Source: Candidatus Hydrogenedentota bacterium
GTDB lineage: Bacteria; Hydrogenedentota; Hydrogenedentia; Hydrogenedentales; SLHB01
Assembly: GCA_020849535.1 (NCBI GenBank)
Contig: JADLGB010000149.1
Location: forward strand, 1 to 40,764
Direction of reading: 5' to 3'
Length of the DNA stretch: 40,764 bases
Positions within the stretch are counted from its first letter, which is position 1, and each line of letters opens with the position of its first letter. Positions 16,702-24,457 of the stretch are shown piece after piece. Position numbers and translations under genes: made by a program. The notes under the pieces were generated by a model. It was not told where the DNA came from and did no database searches. It saw only the letters and a list, made by a program, of their open reading frames with translations.

Positions 16702-17157
16702 TACATAATTACGTTTTATTTAACTTAGACTAAATTCCAGGGATATGCAGTTCAACGGAAACGAGTTGCGAACGACGACACTATTGACGCCCCCCCGTAC
16801 AGATGGCGTGATGAACGACGAGCGCTGATTGGTCTCGCCCAGGCGGACTATGCGGCATTCACCGGAGCCTTGGCGGAGCCTCAGGCGAGGAAAATGAGGT
16901 CATCGGCATCCCAAGGGTTTTCGCTATTGCGGGGACACCTTGACCTCTCTAACTTCACCAAAGGAAATGAAAGAAAAGAGTGCTTCACCGCGAAGCCGCG
17001 AAGACGCGAAGGAAGAAGAACTCGATCCTCATCTTTGCTTCGCGATCTTCGCGGCTTCGCGGTAAAACGGTCTTGCATCGGGTCCGGCCTGGTGTCTTTG
17101 CTTTCCCTGTTCTGAATTCGTGACCATTTCCCTGACTCGAGCACGCGAGCGTTGGTA
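16702..17157. other. Intergenic region with dispersed inverted repeat
   Basis: No gene is supported here. The region contains an AT-rich left end belonging to the DUF2089 promoter and an 18-base inverted repeat at 16987-17063 (listed separately). The MoeB-like gene ends at 17158. Confidence 0.45.
16987..17063. repeat. 18-bp perfect inverted repeat (CGCGAAG-rich)
   Basis: ACCGCGAAGCCGCGAAGA (16987-17004) is exactly complementary to 17046-17063. The pairing continues imperfectly inward (CGCGAAGG against TCGCGAAGC, one-base offset). The arms are themselves made of CGCGAAG units. It could form a long cruciform or RNA stem in the transcript leaving the MoeB-like gene, but there is no T tract. Confidence 0.65.
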
Positions 17158-18363
17158 TCAGTACTTTGGCATCGACGGATCGATCTTGCTGGCCCACTCG
17201 CTGATACCGCCGCGCACGTTCTTCACGTTCACGAACCCGGCTTGCCGCAGAAGCTCCACCGCCTTGGCGCTGCGCGCGCCGCTCCTGCAGTGAACAACCC
17301 ATTCGCGGGCCGGGTCGAGTTCCCGCATGCGCTCCTGGAGTTCGCCCAGCGGGACCAGTTTCGCGCTTCCAAGCCGGCAGATCTGCCACTCCTCCGGATT
17401 GCGCACATCAAGGATGTCGAAGTCGTCGCCACGATCCATGCGCGCCTTCACCTCTTCGACGCTGATCTCGAAATCAGATTCGAACGGCGCACCGGGTGCC
17501 TCCTGGCCGCGCACGCCACAGAACTGCTCGTAGTCGATCAGCTCGCGGAGGGTGGGTTGCTCGCCACAAAGTGGGCACTGCGGATCGCGTTGAATCCTGA
17601 CCTCGCGGAACTTCATCTCGAGTGCATCGTAGAGCAGCAAGCGTCCGATCAGCGGCTCACCAATGCCCAGGATCAGCTTGACCGCTTCCGTCGCCTGCAT
17701 GCAGCCAATCACGCCCGGCAGGATTCCCAGCACGCCGCCTTCCGCGCAACTCGGCACCATGCCAGGCGGCGGCGGCTCGGCGAACAGACAGCGATAGCAC
17801 GGTCCCGCCGGCGGCGCAAACACCGAGACCTGGCCCTCGAACCGGTAGATCGAGCCGTAGATGTTCGATTTGCCGAGCAACACGCAGGCGTCGTTGACGA
17901 GATAGCGCGTCGGGAAATTATCCGTGCCATCGATCACGATGTCGTACGGCCGAATCAGCTCCATCGCATTGGCAGAACTGATTCGCGTGTCGTACGTGGT
18001 GATCTGGATCTCCGGGTTGATTGCACGCAAATGCGCGGCGGCCGACTCGGTCTTGCGGCGGCCCACGTCGGGCGTCGTGTGAAGCACTTGACGCTGCAAG
18101 TTGGAGAACTCCACCACATCGAAGTCGACGATCCCCAACTGCCCGACGCCCGCGGCGGCCAGGTACAACCCGAGCGGCGACCCCAGCCCGCCTGCGCCGA
18201 TCACCAGCACCTTTGCCGCCTTGAGGCGCTTCTGTCCCTCCGTCGCCACTTCGGGAATGAGCAGATGTCGGCTGTACCGTGCGATCTCGGACGCAGACAG
18301 TTCTGTTGCCGAGCCGAATGGCGTCGGCGTGCCCATAGGCGTTGTCCTATTCGCGTTAGCCAC
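17158..18363 (-). CDS. moeB: MoeB/ThiF-type E1-like adenylyltransferase fused to rhodanese
   Basis: The protein has 401 residues. The adenylation domain carries the nucleotide loop GAGGLG (56-61), the DxxNxxRQ-like segment FSNLQRQ (86-92), and zinc ligands Cys189/Cys192 (CYRC) and Cys263/Cys266 (CPLC). A C-terminal rhodanese domain (about 300-395) has the persulfide loop HCRSGARS with Cys359. This fusion (MoeBR/MoeZ style) adenylates the C-terminal Gly of a MoaD/ThiS protein and then sulfurates it. Its probable partner is encoded just upstream, with the genes overlapping by eight bases. The start is GTG at 18363; an ATG at 18336 with AGGA upstream is a reasonable alternative. The symbol is by family; this copy may not serve molybdopterin synthesis. 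Confidence 0.92.
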   Translation of the reverse strand: MANANRTTPMGTPTPFGSATELSASEIARYSRHLLIPEVATEGQKRLKAAKVLVIGAGGLGSPLGLYLAAAGVGQLGIVDFDVVEFSNLQRQVLHTTPDVGRRKTESAAAHLRAINPEIQITTYDTRISSANAMELIRPYDIVIDGTDNFPTRYLVNDACVLLGKSNIYGSIYRFEGQVSVFAPPAGPCYRCLFAEPPPPGMVPSCAEGGVLGILPGVIGCMQATEAVKLILGIGEPLIGRLLLYDALEMKFREVRIQRDPQCPLCGEQPTLRELIDYEQFCGVRGQEAPGAPFESDFEISVEEVKARMDRGDDFDILDVRNPEEWQICRLGSAKLVPLGELQERMRELDPAREWVVHCRSGARSAKAVELLRQAGFVNVKNVRGGISEWASKIDPSMPKY

Positions 18364-18652
18364 CGGCCATGGCCCCTACGATAAGGTAAGGCTCCGCGCC
18401 CTTCGCGACGGCGTCAGGCAATGGCGCATCCGGAGACTCGTTGGATAGGTCTTGCTCGCACGCGAAGAACCGGATGAAGGCCCGGCGCTTGTGCGTGACG
18501 TGGTCGCGAATGGTCCCGCGCAGCATCGGATAGCGGGCCTCGAGCGCGTCGAGGACCGACCGCTGTGTCACAGGGCCATCGATATCGAGCGTCACGTCGC
18601 CACTGACACGCGCCAGCGTGCGCAGGTGTACCGGCAAGGCCACGCGGATCAT
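18356..18652 (-). CDS. MoaD/ThiS-family ubiquitin-like sulfur carrier
   Basis: The protein has 98 residues. The beta-grasp pattern starts [15 protein letters not shown], continues with [18 protein letters not shown] and [15 protein letters not shown], and ends in AMAGG. The C-terminal Gly-Gly is the diagnostic end for adenylation and thiocarboxylate formation. The start ATG (18652) overlaps the stop of the propeller gene as ATGA, and the end overlaps the MoeB-like gene, so the three are made together. No MoaE partner is visible nearby, so the sulfur acceptor is unknown. It may serve cofactor or amino-acid sulfur chemistry, or protein modification. Confidence 0.88.
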   Translation of the reverse strand: MIRVALPVHLRTLARVSGDVTLDIDGPVTQRSVLDALEARYPMLRGTIRDHVTHKRRAFIRFFACEQDLSNESPDAPLPDAVAKGAEPYLIVGAMAGG

Positions 18653-19836
18653 GACACCACCTGAACCTCGACGGACAGCACGGCGGGGAGATCCCGGACA
18701 ATCGGCGTCCAACTGTCTCCGGCATCGGCCGACCCGTAAACCTGTCCGCCGGTGGTGCCGAAATACACACCGCACGGATCGAGCGAATCGACGGCCATCG
18801 CGTCGCGCAGCACGTTGACGTAACAGTCCTTCTGCGGCAGACCCTTCGTGAGCCCCTCCCATTCGTTACCTCCCGACCGGCTGCGAAACACGCGCAGCTT
18901 TCCATCGGGCGGGTAATGTTCCGAGTCGCTCTTGATCGGCACTACGTAGACGGTCTCCGGTTCGTGCGTGTGCACATCGATCGGGAACCCGAAGTCGGTC
19001 GGCAGGTTTCCGCTGACTTCGTACCAAGACTCTCCGGAGTCGTCGCTGCGCATCACATCCCAATGCTTCTGCATGAAGAGCACGCCCGGCCGCGACGGGT
19101 GCATCGTGATGCGGTGAACGCAGTGGCCGACCTCGGCATTCGGATCAGGGATGTACAGTGAACTCAGGCCCCGGTTGATGGCCTTCCACGTCTTCCCGCC
19201 ATCATCGGTCCGGAATGTGCCCGCGGCGGAGATGGCGATGAAGATCCGGTCCGGATCGCCCGGGTCGATCAGAATCGTGTGCAGGCACATCCCGCCGGCG
19301 CCCGGCGCCCACTGCGGCCCCGAACTGTGGCCGCGCAGACCCGCGAGTTCGTGCCAGGTCTGGCCGCCGTCCGTCGTGCGAAACAGCGCGGCATCTTCGG
19401 CCCCGGCATAGATCGTGTCCGGATCGGTCAATGACGGCTCCAGATGCCAAACCCGCTTGAACTCCCAGGGGTGTTGCGTGCCGTCGTACCAACAGTGCGT
19501 CGTGAGGGGCTTGCCGGTTTCCGGCGACGTGTCATAGACAAACTTGTTGCTCTCGCCCTTCGGCATGCCGTCCGGAGTCGTGAGCGGTTCATCGGGAGGC
19601 GTGCCCGGTTGGTACCACGTCTTGCCGCCGTCATCCGAGCGCTGAATGATCTGGCCGAACCATCCGCTGACCTGCGAGGCATACAGCCGGTTCGGGTCCA
19701 CGGGCGACCCCTTCATGTGGTAGACCTCCCATCCCGCAAAATGGGGACCGCTGACTTTCCACTTCTTACGTTTGCCGTCCGCCGTCAGGATGAAGGCGCC
19801 CTTGCGTGTTCCAACGAGTACGCGTACGTTGCTCAT
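18649..19836 (-). CDS. BNR/Asp-box beta-propeller protein
   Basis: The start at 19836 is chosen for GAGGAAAGGGAA upstream and the typical start [15 protein letters not shown]; further upstream in-frame codons look non-coding. The product has 395 residues and lacks a signal peptide, so it is probably cytosolic. At least six Asp-box motifs are visible: [38 protein letters not shown] and ADAGDSW. Many such genes are labelled glycosyl hydrolase or exo-sialidase, but the sialidase catalytic residues (Arg triad, Tyr, Asp) are not apparent. It is the first gene of an operon with a MoaD-like protein and a MoeB-rhodanese enzyme. This context suggests a scaffold or target in sulfur transfer, not a sugar hydrolase. 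Confidence 0.88.
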   Translation of the reverse strand: MSNVRVLVGTRKGAFILTADGKRKKWKVSGPHFAGWEVYHMKGSPVDPNRLYASQVSGWFGQIIQRSDDGGKTWYQPGTPPDEPLTTPDGMPKGESNKFVYDTSPETGKPLTTHCWYDGTQHPWEFKRVWHLEPSLTDPDTIYAGAEDAALFRTTDGGQTWHELAGLRGHSSGPQWAPGAGGMCLHTILIDPGDPDRIFIAISAAGTFRTDDGGKTWKAINRGLSSLYIPDPNAEVGHCVHRITMHPSRPGVLFMQKHWDVMRSDDSGESWYEVSGNLPTDFGFPIDVHTHEPETVYVVPIKSDSEHYPPDGKLRVFRSRSGGNEWEGLTKGLPQKDCYVNVLRDAMAVDSLDPCGVYFGTTGGQVYGSADAGDSWTPIVRDLPAVLSVEVQVVS

Positions 19837-20270
19837 CTCGAATTCCCTTTCCTCAAAGGTGGGCCCGGGATCGAACCGTATAGCAGCGACAGAATTGCTT
19901 CTGGGACCGCGCTCTTGCAGAAGCACGGAAGAGAATCGTGAACGGCCAGATGGACCGATCGCGAACAGACAGCCTTGCTGACTTCAATGATAGATACGTC
20001 GCTAGGCGGCGTCAAGGGGTCACAAGGGTCCCTTCGTGGAAATCGTTGATGGGCACACCCTTGCGCAGGAGAGAAGGTGATGCCCTCTTCCGCGGAGAAG
20101 GTGCAGGAAAGCCGTCTACGCGCAACCGCGCAGTGGCACGATCCGTCCCCTTGACACTCATGCCGACTTTGACCTATTCTTCTATTGCTTTGATACGATG
20201 GTTTGGCGCACGTGTTGTGGTGTTGTGAAAGGGGAGGATCGAATCTCGTGTGCCCCGAAGGAGTATTGCC
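19837..20270. other. Divergent intergenic region
   Basis: About 430 bases lie between two divergent genes, and no gene is supported inside. It should contain promoters in both directions. One candidate on the plus strand is listed separately. Confidence 0.45.
20151..20180 (+). promoter_or_regulatory. Candidate promoter for the small membrane protein gene
   Basis: A perfect TTGACA (20151-20156) is followed after 18 bases by TATTCT (20175-20180). The leader to the ATG at 20271 would be about 85 bases. A second overlapping TTGACC (20169-20174) precedes GATACG-like sequence and could be used instead. Confidence 0.4.
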
Positions 20271-20687
20271 ATGAGTGAACCCATTGTAATCTTACTCATC
20301 TTCATCGGTGTCCCGATTTTGATTCCAGCCATCTTTCTATTCACCCATGGTGGGAAGATGACCTCCCGAGGGATCTTCTATGTTCTCGGCGTTCTGATAT
20401 CGCACGTCATGACCTACGTCGCGGTTGGCGTGCTTGGCTTTCTGTGCGGGTTCATCGGTCCCAGCGTTGGAACGGCGATGGGCTCTATTGAACAAGGGAT
20501 GAGGCTCACCATGGCCACCGTGTTTCCCTTACACGCGGGCGTGGTGTGGGCAATCATGCCAGGCACGGGCCTGGGAGTCCTTCTGAGCGTCGCCGCATTG
20601 AAACTGCTCGCGCTGCGTTTCCGCAAAGTGGAGTGCGGCGCGGTGGAAGCAACCGAAGCGGCTGAACCGCACCCCGGACCTGCGTGA
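20271..20687 (+). CDS. Small membrane protein, unknown function
   Basis: ATG at 20271 has a good Shine-Dalgarno (GAAGGAG, eight bases upstream). The product has 138 residues. It has three or four hydrophobic segments: IVILLIFIGVPILIPAIFLF (5-24), YVLGVLISHVMTYVAVGVLGFLCGF (about 38-62) and about 85-115, and ends in an acidic tail rich in Glu and Ala. No family is recognised. It is followed after 62 bases by a zinc-ribbon protein in the same direction. Confidence 0.7.
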   Translation: MSEPIVILLIFIGVPILIPAIFLFTHGGKMTSRGIFYVLGVLISHVMTYVAVGVLGFLCGFIGPSVGTAMGSIEQGMRLTMATVFPLHAGVVWAIMPGTGLGVLLSVAALKLLALRFRKVECGAVEATEAAEPHPGPA

Positions 20688-20749
20688 GCCGTCTCTGAGT
20701 TGGGGGATCTCGTACGCAGCCGCACACAGTCGTTGGAGAGCACCAAGAC

Positions 20750-20980
20750 ATGAAACGCACCAACCAATGCCCGAAGTGCGGATCGAGAAATGTCATTGCA
20801 GACGCCAAGGTGCCTAATACCGCAACTATGGCTGACAAGTTGACAATTGCGACGTTTCGAAATCCCGACGCGGTCCTATTTACCGGCGAGCAAAGGACGA
20901 CCGTGTCGGCCTGGGTATGCGCGGACTGCGGATATGTGGAGTTCTACGCCGACTCACCGGGGAGCATCAGAACCACGTAA
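20750..20980 (+). CDS. Small zinc-ribbon protein
   Basis: The protein has 76 residues, starting with ATG after GGAGAG. Two CxxC knuckles, CPKCGSRN (7-14) and CADCGYVEFY (about 57-66), frame a middle segment and form a zinc ribbon. The pattern of CPKCGS at the N-terminus and WVCADCGYVEFY near the C-terminus is common in small bacterial proteins with nucleic-acid or scaffold roles. No specific function is known to me. It lies in line with the membrane protein upstream. Confidence 0.75.
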   Translation: MKRTNQCPKCGSRNVIADAKVPNTATMADKLTIATFRNPDAVLFTGEQRTTVSAWVCADCGYVEFYADSPGSIRTT

Positions 20981-21028
20981 GCGTCGCGGTGCCGGTTATG
21001 CGCAGTATCACTCGACAGAAGAACCACC

Positions 21029-21181
21029 ATGAATTGCTGCAACCATCATGATCGTGACGCGGTCGAAACGTGCGCGTACTGGGGGAATGCCCTGTATTGG
21101 GGCTGCGCCTTGGATACGGAAAGAGCACCCGCGGCTATGCCTGAGTCGAATCGTTGGGCCAGGTCTGCACGCGCCTCATGA
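21029..21181 (+). CDS. Short ORF with degenerate B-box-like zinc finger
   Basis: This 50-codon frame begins MNCCNHHDRDAVETCAYW and continues GNALYWGCA. This matches the N-terminal B-box-like finger seen in many bacterial membrane proteins (C..H.......C..C...LC..C), except that two Cys positions are Trp (18) and Tyr (23). Its stop overlaps the ATG of the next gene as ATGA, so translation is probably coupled. In related proteins this finger is fused to a membrane domain. Here the finger is short, has lost ligands, and is separated from the membrane protein. It may be a decaying or split gene. No clear Shine-Dalgarno was found. Confidence 0.45.
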   Translation: MNCCNHHDRDAVETCAYWGNALYWGCALDTERAPAAMPESNRWARSARAS

Positions 21182-21705
21182 AGCGACGCCACTTAGACGT
21201 AGTACTCATGAGTGTGCTCGTCCTTCTGGCGGTGGGTAGTATTCTCCATTCAGCCACCGGAGGTGAGCGGGTGGCCGTCGAGTTTGTGGGTCTTATCCTT
21301 CTGGCAGTGGCCCTAGTCATTAGTTACCTTCTCGTCGCTCACAGGCGCTACACATGGCGTGCGGTATTGCCGGTGCTCGTGATGTCGTTGGTTTGCCTTT
21401 CCATCATTATTTCGATTTCTGAAACCCACTGGCCGCTACGAATCACCTACGCCTTGTCACGCGATGCCTTTGACTCTATCGCGCAGCGAGTTCGCGCTGG
21501 CGAGCATGTCCCTGTGCCGGTTCGGGCTGGCCTCTTTACTATTCGGCGGATAGACGCTTCTTATCGTGGCATTGTTTGCCTCTGGACTCATCCGCACCCA
21601 GGGGGTAGCACCGGATTCGTTCAGTGTCCGCGCGACGACGTGCCTTTCAATCTCTGGTCAATTGTCAGGCTCGACGACCGCTGGCAGTTCATTTCGGAAG
21701 ACTGA
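21178..21705 (+). CDS. Membrane protein with C-terminal soluble domain, unknown
   Basis: The protein has 175 residues from ATG at 21178, which overlaps the preceding stop (ATGA). There are three hydrophobic segments: VVLMSVLVLLAVGSIL (8-23), VEFVGLILLAVALVISYLLV (about 33-52) and AVLPVLVMSLVCLSIIIS (about 62-79). These are followed by a soluble domain of about 95 residues with no known motif (RAGLFTIRRIDASYRGIVCLW, DDRWQFISED at the end). The function is unknown. Base composition here is less GC-rich than in the neighbouring aspS. Confidence 0.65.
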   Translation: MKRRHLDVVLMSVLVLLAVGSILHSATGGERVAVEFVGLILLAVALVISYLLVAHRRYTWRAVLPVLVMSLVCLSIIISISETHWPLRITYALSRDAFDSIAQRVRAGEHVPVPVRAGLFTIRRIDASYRGIVCLWTHPHPGGSTGFVQCPRDDVPFNLWSIVRLDDRWQFISED

Positions 21706-21712
21706 CAGCGAC

Positions 21713-21804
21713 ATCTTCTAATCTGCGCGAATCTGCGTCATCTGCGGACGAGTTTGTCTCTCTCTTCCATCTTCAAATCTGTGTAAATCTGTGCAATCTG
21801 TGGA
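21713..21804. repeat. Direct repeat of AATCTGCG/AATCTGTG units
   Basis: Two 36-base copies, 21713-21748 and 21769-21804, share the frame ATCTTC-AATCTG-AATCTG-ATCTG-GGA. Each is built from three 9-11-base ATCTG-G units, and the copies differ mainly by C/T changes. This is intergenic repeat DNA between a membrane-protein gene and aspS. Confidence 0.6.
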
Positions 21805-21844
21805 GAGATTCTTCATCCGGCATTGGCAGGTCACGGCGCTTTAG

Positions 21845-21928
21845 GAAAACAGGGACAGTCCCGTCTGCGCTCGAAGACTCGCTCCGCTTGGTACAGTCCC
21901 TGTTTTCTGAAGACTCGCTCCGCTTGGT
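21845..21928. repeat. Composite repeat: 12-bp inverted and 20-bp direct repeats
   Basis: GAAAACAGGGAC (21845-21856) pairs perfectly with GTCCCTGTTTTC (21896-21907). The 20-base sequence GAAGACTCGCTCCGCTTGGT occurs at both 21873-21892 and 21909-21928. The element lies about 125 bases before aspS. It has no open frame and may form a stem-loop in the aspS leader if transcription starts further upstream. Confidence 0.6.
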
Positions 21929-22051
21929 GCGGACCTGCTTTTACCGTCTCCGCGCCGCGTTGCCGATTTGACAATTCTGGGCCTGAACTGTACGATTCGG
22001 CGTTTAATTACAGCGGCATCGTGCAGTATCCGCGCGTGGAGAATCAGCTAC

Positions 22052-23833
22052 ATGCATCCCTTTCGAACGCACACCTGTGGTGAATTGCGCCCCGAGCACG
22101 TGGGCAAACAGGTCCGCCTGTCGGGCTGGGTCCATCGCAAACGCGATCACGGCGGGGTGATCTTCATCGACCTGCGCGACCACTACGGTCTGACCCAGAT
22201 CGTCATCAATCCCGGACAGCCCTTCTTCAAAGAGGCAGAGCAGGTCCGTGCGGAGAGTGTCGTGCGTATCGACGGCGACGTGGTCGCACGCAGTCCGGAG
22301 ACGGCGAATCCCAACCTCGCCACCGGCGGCATCGAAGTCGTCGCGACGGGCTTCCATGTGGAATCGATCGCGGAGCTGATCCCGTTCCCGGTGAACCAGG
22401 AGTTGGAGTATCCGGAAGAGACGCGCCTGGCGTATCGCTTTCTCGACCTGCGCCGCGAGCGGCTGCACCGAAACATCCTGTTGCGCTCGAAGACGGCCCA
22501 GCTCACGCGCGCACACCTGACCAGCCGTGGATTCACGGAGTATCACACGCCGATCCTGACCAGTTCTTCGCCGGAAGGCGCGCGCGACTACCTTGTGCCG
22601 AGCCGCATTTATCCGGGTGAGTTCTACGCGCTGCCCCAGGCGCCGCAGCAGTTCAAGCAGTTGCTCATGATCTCGGGCTTCGACCGTTACTTCCAGATCG
22701 CGCCCTGTTTTCGCGATGAAGACAGCCGCGCGGATCGCAGTCCCGGCGAGTTCTATCAGATCGATATGGAGATGTCGTTTATCACGCAAGACGATCTCTT
22801 CCACGAGGTCGAGCTGCTGCTGGTGCGTCTGTTCAGCGAACTGTCCTCGAAGAAGATCCTCGCCAATCCCTTCCCGCGCATCCCCTATCGCGAGTCGATG
22901 GAGAAGTACGGGACCGACAAGCCGGACATCCGTTTCGGACTCGAGATGATCGACGTGACAGGCATCTTTGGCGATTCCGAATTCAAAGTCTTCAGCGCCG
23001 CGGTGAAAAGCGGCGGCGCGGTGAAGGTGATCAACGCGAAGGGCGTGGCTTCGCAGTCCCGCAAGTTCTTCGATGACGCCGAGGCCTTCGCGAAGAGTGA
23101 AGGCGCGAAAGGCCTCGCCTGGATCGCCCTGCGCGACGGCGAGCTGAAGGGCCCCATCGTAAAATTCCTCAGCGAAGTCGAACAGAAGGCCCTCATCGAG
23201 AAAACCGCCGCGCGCGAGGGCGACGCGCTCTTTTTCGGCGCGGGCGATCGCGCGACCACGAACGCGCTCCTGGGCAAGGTGCGGACGTATTTAGCCAACG
23301 CGCTCGGCATCGTCGATCCGAACCTCGCGGCCTTCTGCTGGATCGTCGACTTCCCCATGTTCGAGTGGAACGAAGACGAGAAGAAAGTCGACTTCTCGCA
23401 CAACCCGTTCTCAATGCCGCAGGGCGGGCTCGATGCGTTGCTGGAAAAGGATCCGCTGGACATCCTCGCCTACCAGTATGACGTGGTGTGCAACGGTATC
23501 GAGCTGTCTTCGGGCGCCATCCGCAACCACCGGCCCGAAGTCATGCTTAAAGCGTTTGAGATCGCCGGGTACCCCGAGGAAACCGTCAAGACCAAGTTTC
23601 CGGCCTTGTGGCAGGCCTTCCATTACGGCGCCCCGCCTCACGGTGGCATCGCGCCTGGCTTCGACCGCATCGTCATGTTGCTGGCCGACGAGCCGAACAT
23701 CCGCGAGGTGATCGCCTTCCCGCTGAACCAAAAGGCGCAGGATCTGCTCATGGGCGCGCCCAGCGAGGTGACCGCGCGGCAGCTCCAGGAACTGCACCTC
23801 CAGATCAAGTACCCGCCCAAGCCCGAGCGCTGA
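22052..23833 (+). CDS. aspS: Aspartyl-tRNA synthetase
   Basis: The start at 22052 ([12 protein letters not shown]) is the family-typical start with GGAGA about 10 bases upstream; an ATG at 21968 would add 28 odd residues. The product has 593 residues, the bacterial length including the GAD insertion. An N-terminal OB-fold anticodon domain ([20 protein letters not shown]) is followed by class II motifs: [19 protein letters not shown] (motif 2) and [14 protein letters not shown] (motif 3). It charges tRNA-Asp with aspartate. His33 in the OB fold, where discriminating enzymes such as E. coli's usually have Leu, suggests a non-discriminating enzyme that also charges tRNA-Asn for GatCAB. That is an inference. 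It is followed by a hairpin at 23867. Confidence 0.98.
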   Translation: MHPFRTHTCGELRPEHVGKQVRLSGWVHRKRDHGGVIFIDLRDHYGLTQIVINPGQPFFKEAEQVRAESVVRIDGDVVARSPETANPNLATGGIEVVATGFHVESIAELIPFPVNQELEYPEETRLAYRFLDLRRERLHRNILLRSKTAQLTRAHLTSRGFTEYHTPILTSSSPEGARDYLVPSRIYPGEFYALPQAPQQFKQLLMISGFDRYFQIAPCFRDEDSRADRSPGEFYQIDMEMSFITQDDLFHEVELLLVRLFSELSSKKILANPFPRIPYRESMEKYGTDKPDIRFGLEMIDVTGIFGDSEFKVFSAAVKSGGAVKVINAKGVASQSRKFFDDAEAFAKSEGAKGLAWIALRDGELKGPIVKFLSEVEQKALIEKTAAREGDALFFGAGDRATTNALLGKVRTYLANALGIVDPNLAAFCWIVDFPMFEWNEDEKKVDFSHNPFSMPQGGLDALLEKDPLDILAYQYDVVCNGIELSSGAIRNHRPEVMLKAFEIAGYPEETVKTKFPALWQAFHYGAPPHGGIAPGFDRIVMLLADEPNIREVIAFPLNQKAQDLLMGAPSEVTARQLQELHLQIKYPPKPER

Positions 23834-23866
23834 GCGCGCGACGGCGGAGAAGACAAAGAGAAGAAC

Positions 23867-23895
23867 ATCCCCCTTCACCGCCTTCAAAGGGGGAT
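23867..23895 (+). terminator. Hairpin after aspS, also a dispersed repeat (copy 2)
   Basis: ATCCCCCTT (23867-23875) and AAGGGGGAT (23887-23895) form a nine-pair stem with an 11-base loop, 34 bases after the aspS stop. There is no T run directly after it, so termination may be weak or Rho-dependent. The sequence matches 13199-13238 in reverse orientation. Confidence 0.45.
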
Positions 23896-24086
23896 ACTGC
23901 AACACTACGTCTACTGTATATCAGCGACTCTTGTGCGACGCGAATTCTTCCTGCTTCTCACGCAAACAGCCCGAAGAGCCGAGGGGAATGTGTAGCCCCA
24001 CACCCGGACCGTCGAACAAGCACCGGTCGCACGCCGGACTGCATCCAGGCACATGAGTCTTCCCGCATGAGCACCAAAGTATTCAC

Positions 24087-24115
24087 TTGACATCGGATTT
24101 GTTTGCGGTTAAAAT
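24087..24115 (+). promoter_or_regulatory. Strong sigma-70-type promoter
   Basis: A perfect TTGACA (24087-24092), a spacer of exactly 17 bases and TAAAAT (24110-24115) make this the best promoter match in the window. It drives the 64-residue protein starting at 24162. A perfect palindrome lies directly after the -10 box. Confidence 0.72.
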
Positions 24116-24133
24116 ACTGAATAGATATTCAGT
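24116..24133. promoter_or_regulatory. Perfect palindromic operator-like site over the transcription start
   Basis: ACTGAATA-GA-TATTCAGT is an 18-base perfect palindrome placed from +1 to about +12 of the adjacent promoter. A repressor dimer bound here would block initiation. No obvious HTH gene is adjacent, so the regulator is unknown; the small product itself could bind. The site is AT-rich in a GC-rich genome, which makes chance less likely. Confidence 0.6.
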
Positions 24134-24161
24134 TTATTGGCCGCGAACGAAAGGAGCAGTC

Positions 24162-24356
24162 ATGGCTACCACTTCATATCTTTTTGATTTGGAGCAGTTT
24201 ACGCCGAAACCGCCCCGGCCACGCCGCAGCCCTATGGCGCCCGGAGTCCGCCAGGCCCTGGCCCGTCTGCGGCGTACAATGGATGCCATCCCCGCTGAGG
24301 AATGGGAGAGTCGGCGCCGCCGCTGGGAACGGCTGGACCAGAGTCTGCGCGCGTGA
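24162..24356 (+). CDS. Small basic protein of unknown function (64 aa)
   Basis: ATG at 24162 has an excellent ribosome site (AAAGGAG, six bases upstream) and a near-consensus promoter with an operator-like palindrome. The protein starts MATTSYLFDLEQFTP, has a Pro/Arg-rich linker, and ends in an Arg-rich helix (RLRRTMDAIPAEEWESRRRR). I do not recognise it. The short length, own regulated promoter and similarity of its tail (EEWESRRRRWERL) to the tail of the convergent 77-residue protein (AVRARWKRIRETL) are worth noting. An antitoxin-like or DNA-binding role is possible but not shown. Confidence 0.68.
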   Translation: MATTSYLFDLEQFTPKPPRPRRSPMAPGVRQALARLRRTMDAIPAEEWESRRRRWERLDQSLRA

Positions 24357-24457
24357 TACGTCCCTGCCTTATGGTTCAGTCAGGGCCCTGAACGTGAATC
24401 ACGGAGCAAGGATTAAGAAGCTCCCTGAAATCCGCTGATCAGCAGGTAGCATAGTCC

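Larger units (their letters stand above)
21706..22051. other. Repeat-filled intergenic region before aspS
   Basis: About 345 bases hold the two repeat elements listed separately and no supported gene. No confident aspS promoter was identified. Confidence 0.45.
23834..24161. other. Intergenic region between aspS and a small gene
   Basis: About 330 bases contain the post-aspS hairpin, no supported gene, and at the right end a strong promoter with a palindrome (both listed separately). Confidence 0.5.

Noticed and set aside
17152..18384. Long plus-strand frame opposite the MoeB-rhodanese gene
   Set aside because: The minus-strand product has GAGGLG, CxxC pairs and a rhodanese loop. The plus-strand frame has low-complexity Arg/His/Leu composition.
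18649..19836. Calling the Asp-box protein a sialidase
   Set aside because: Asp-boxes show only the propeller fold. The Arg triad and catalytic Tyr/Asp of sialidases are not evident and there is no signal peptide.
23867..23895. Calling the post-aspS hairpin a definite intrinsic terminator
   Set aside because: There is no T run after the stem, and the same sequence is a dispersed repeat elsewhere. It is listed with reduced confidence.
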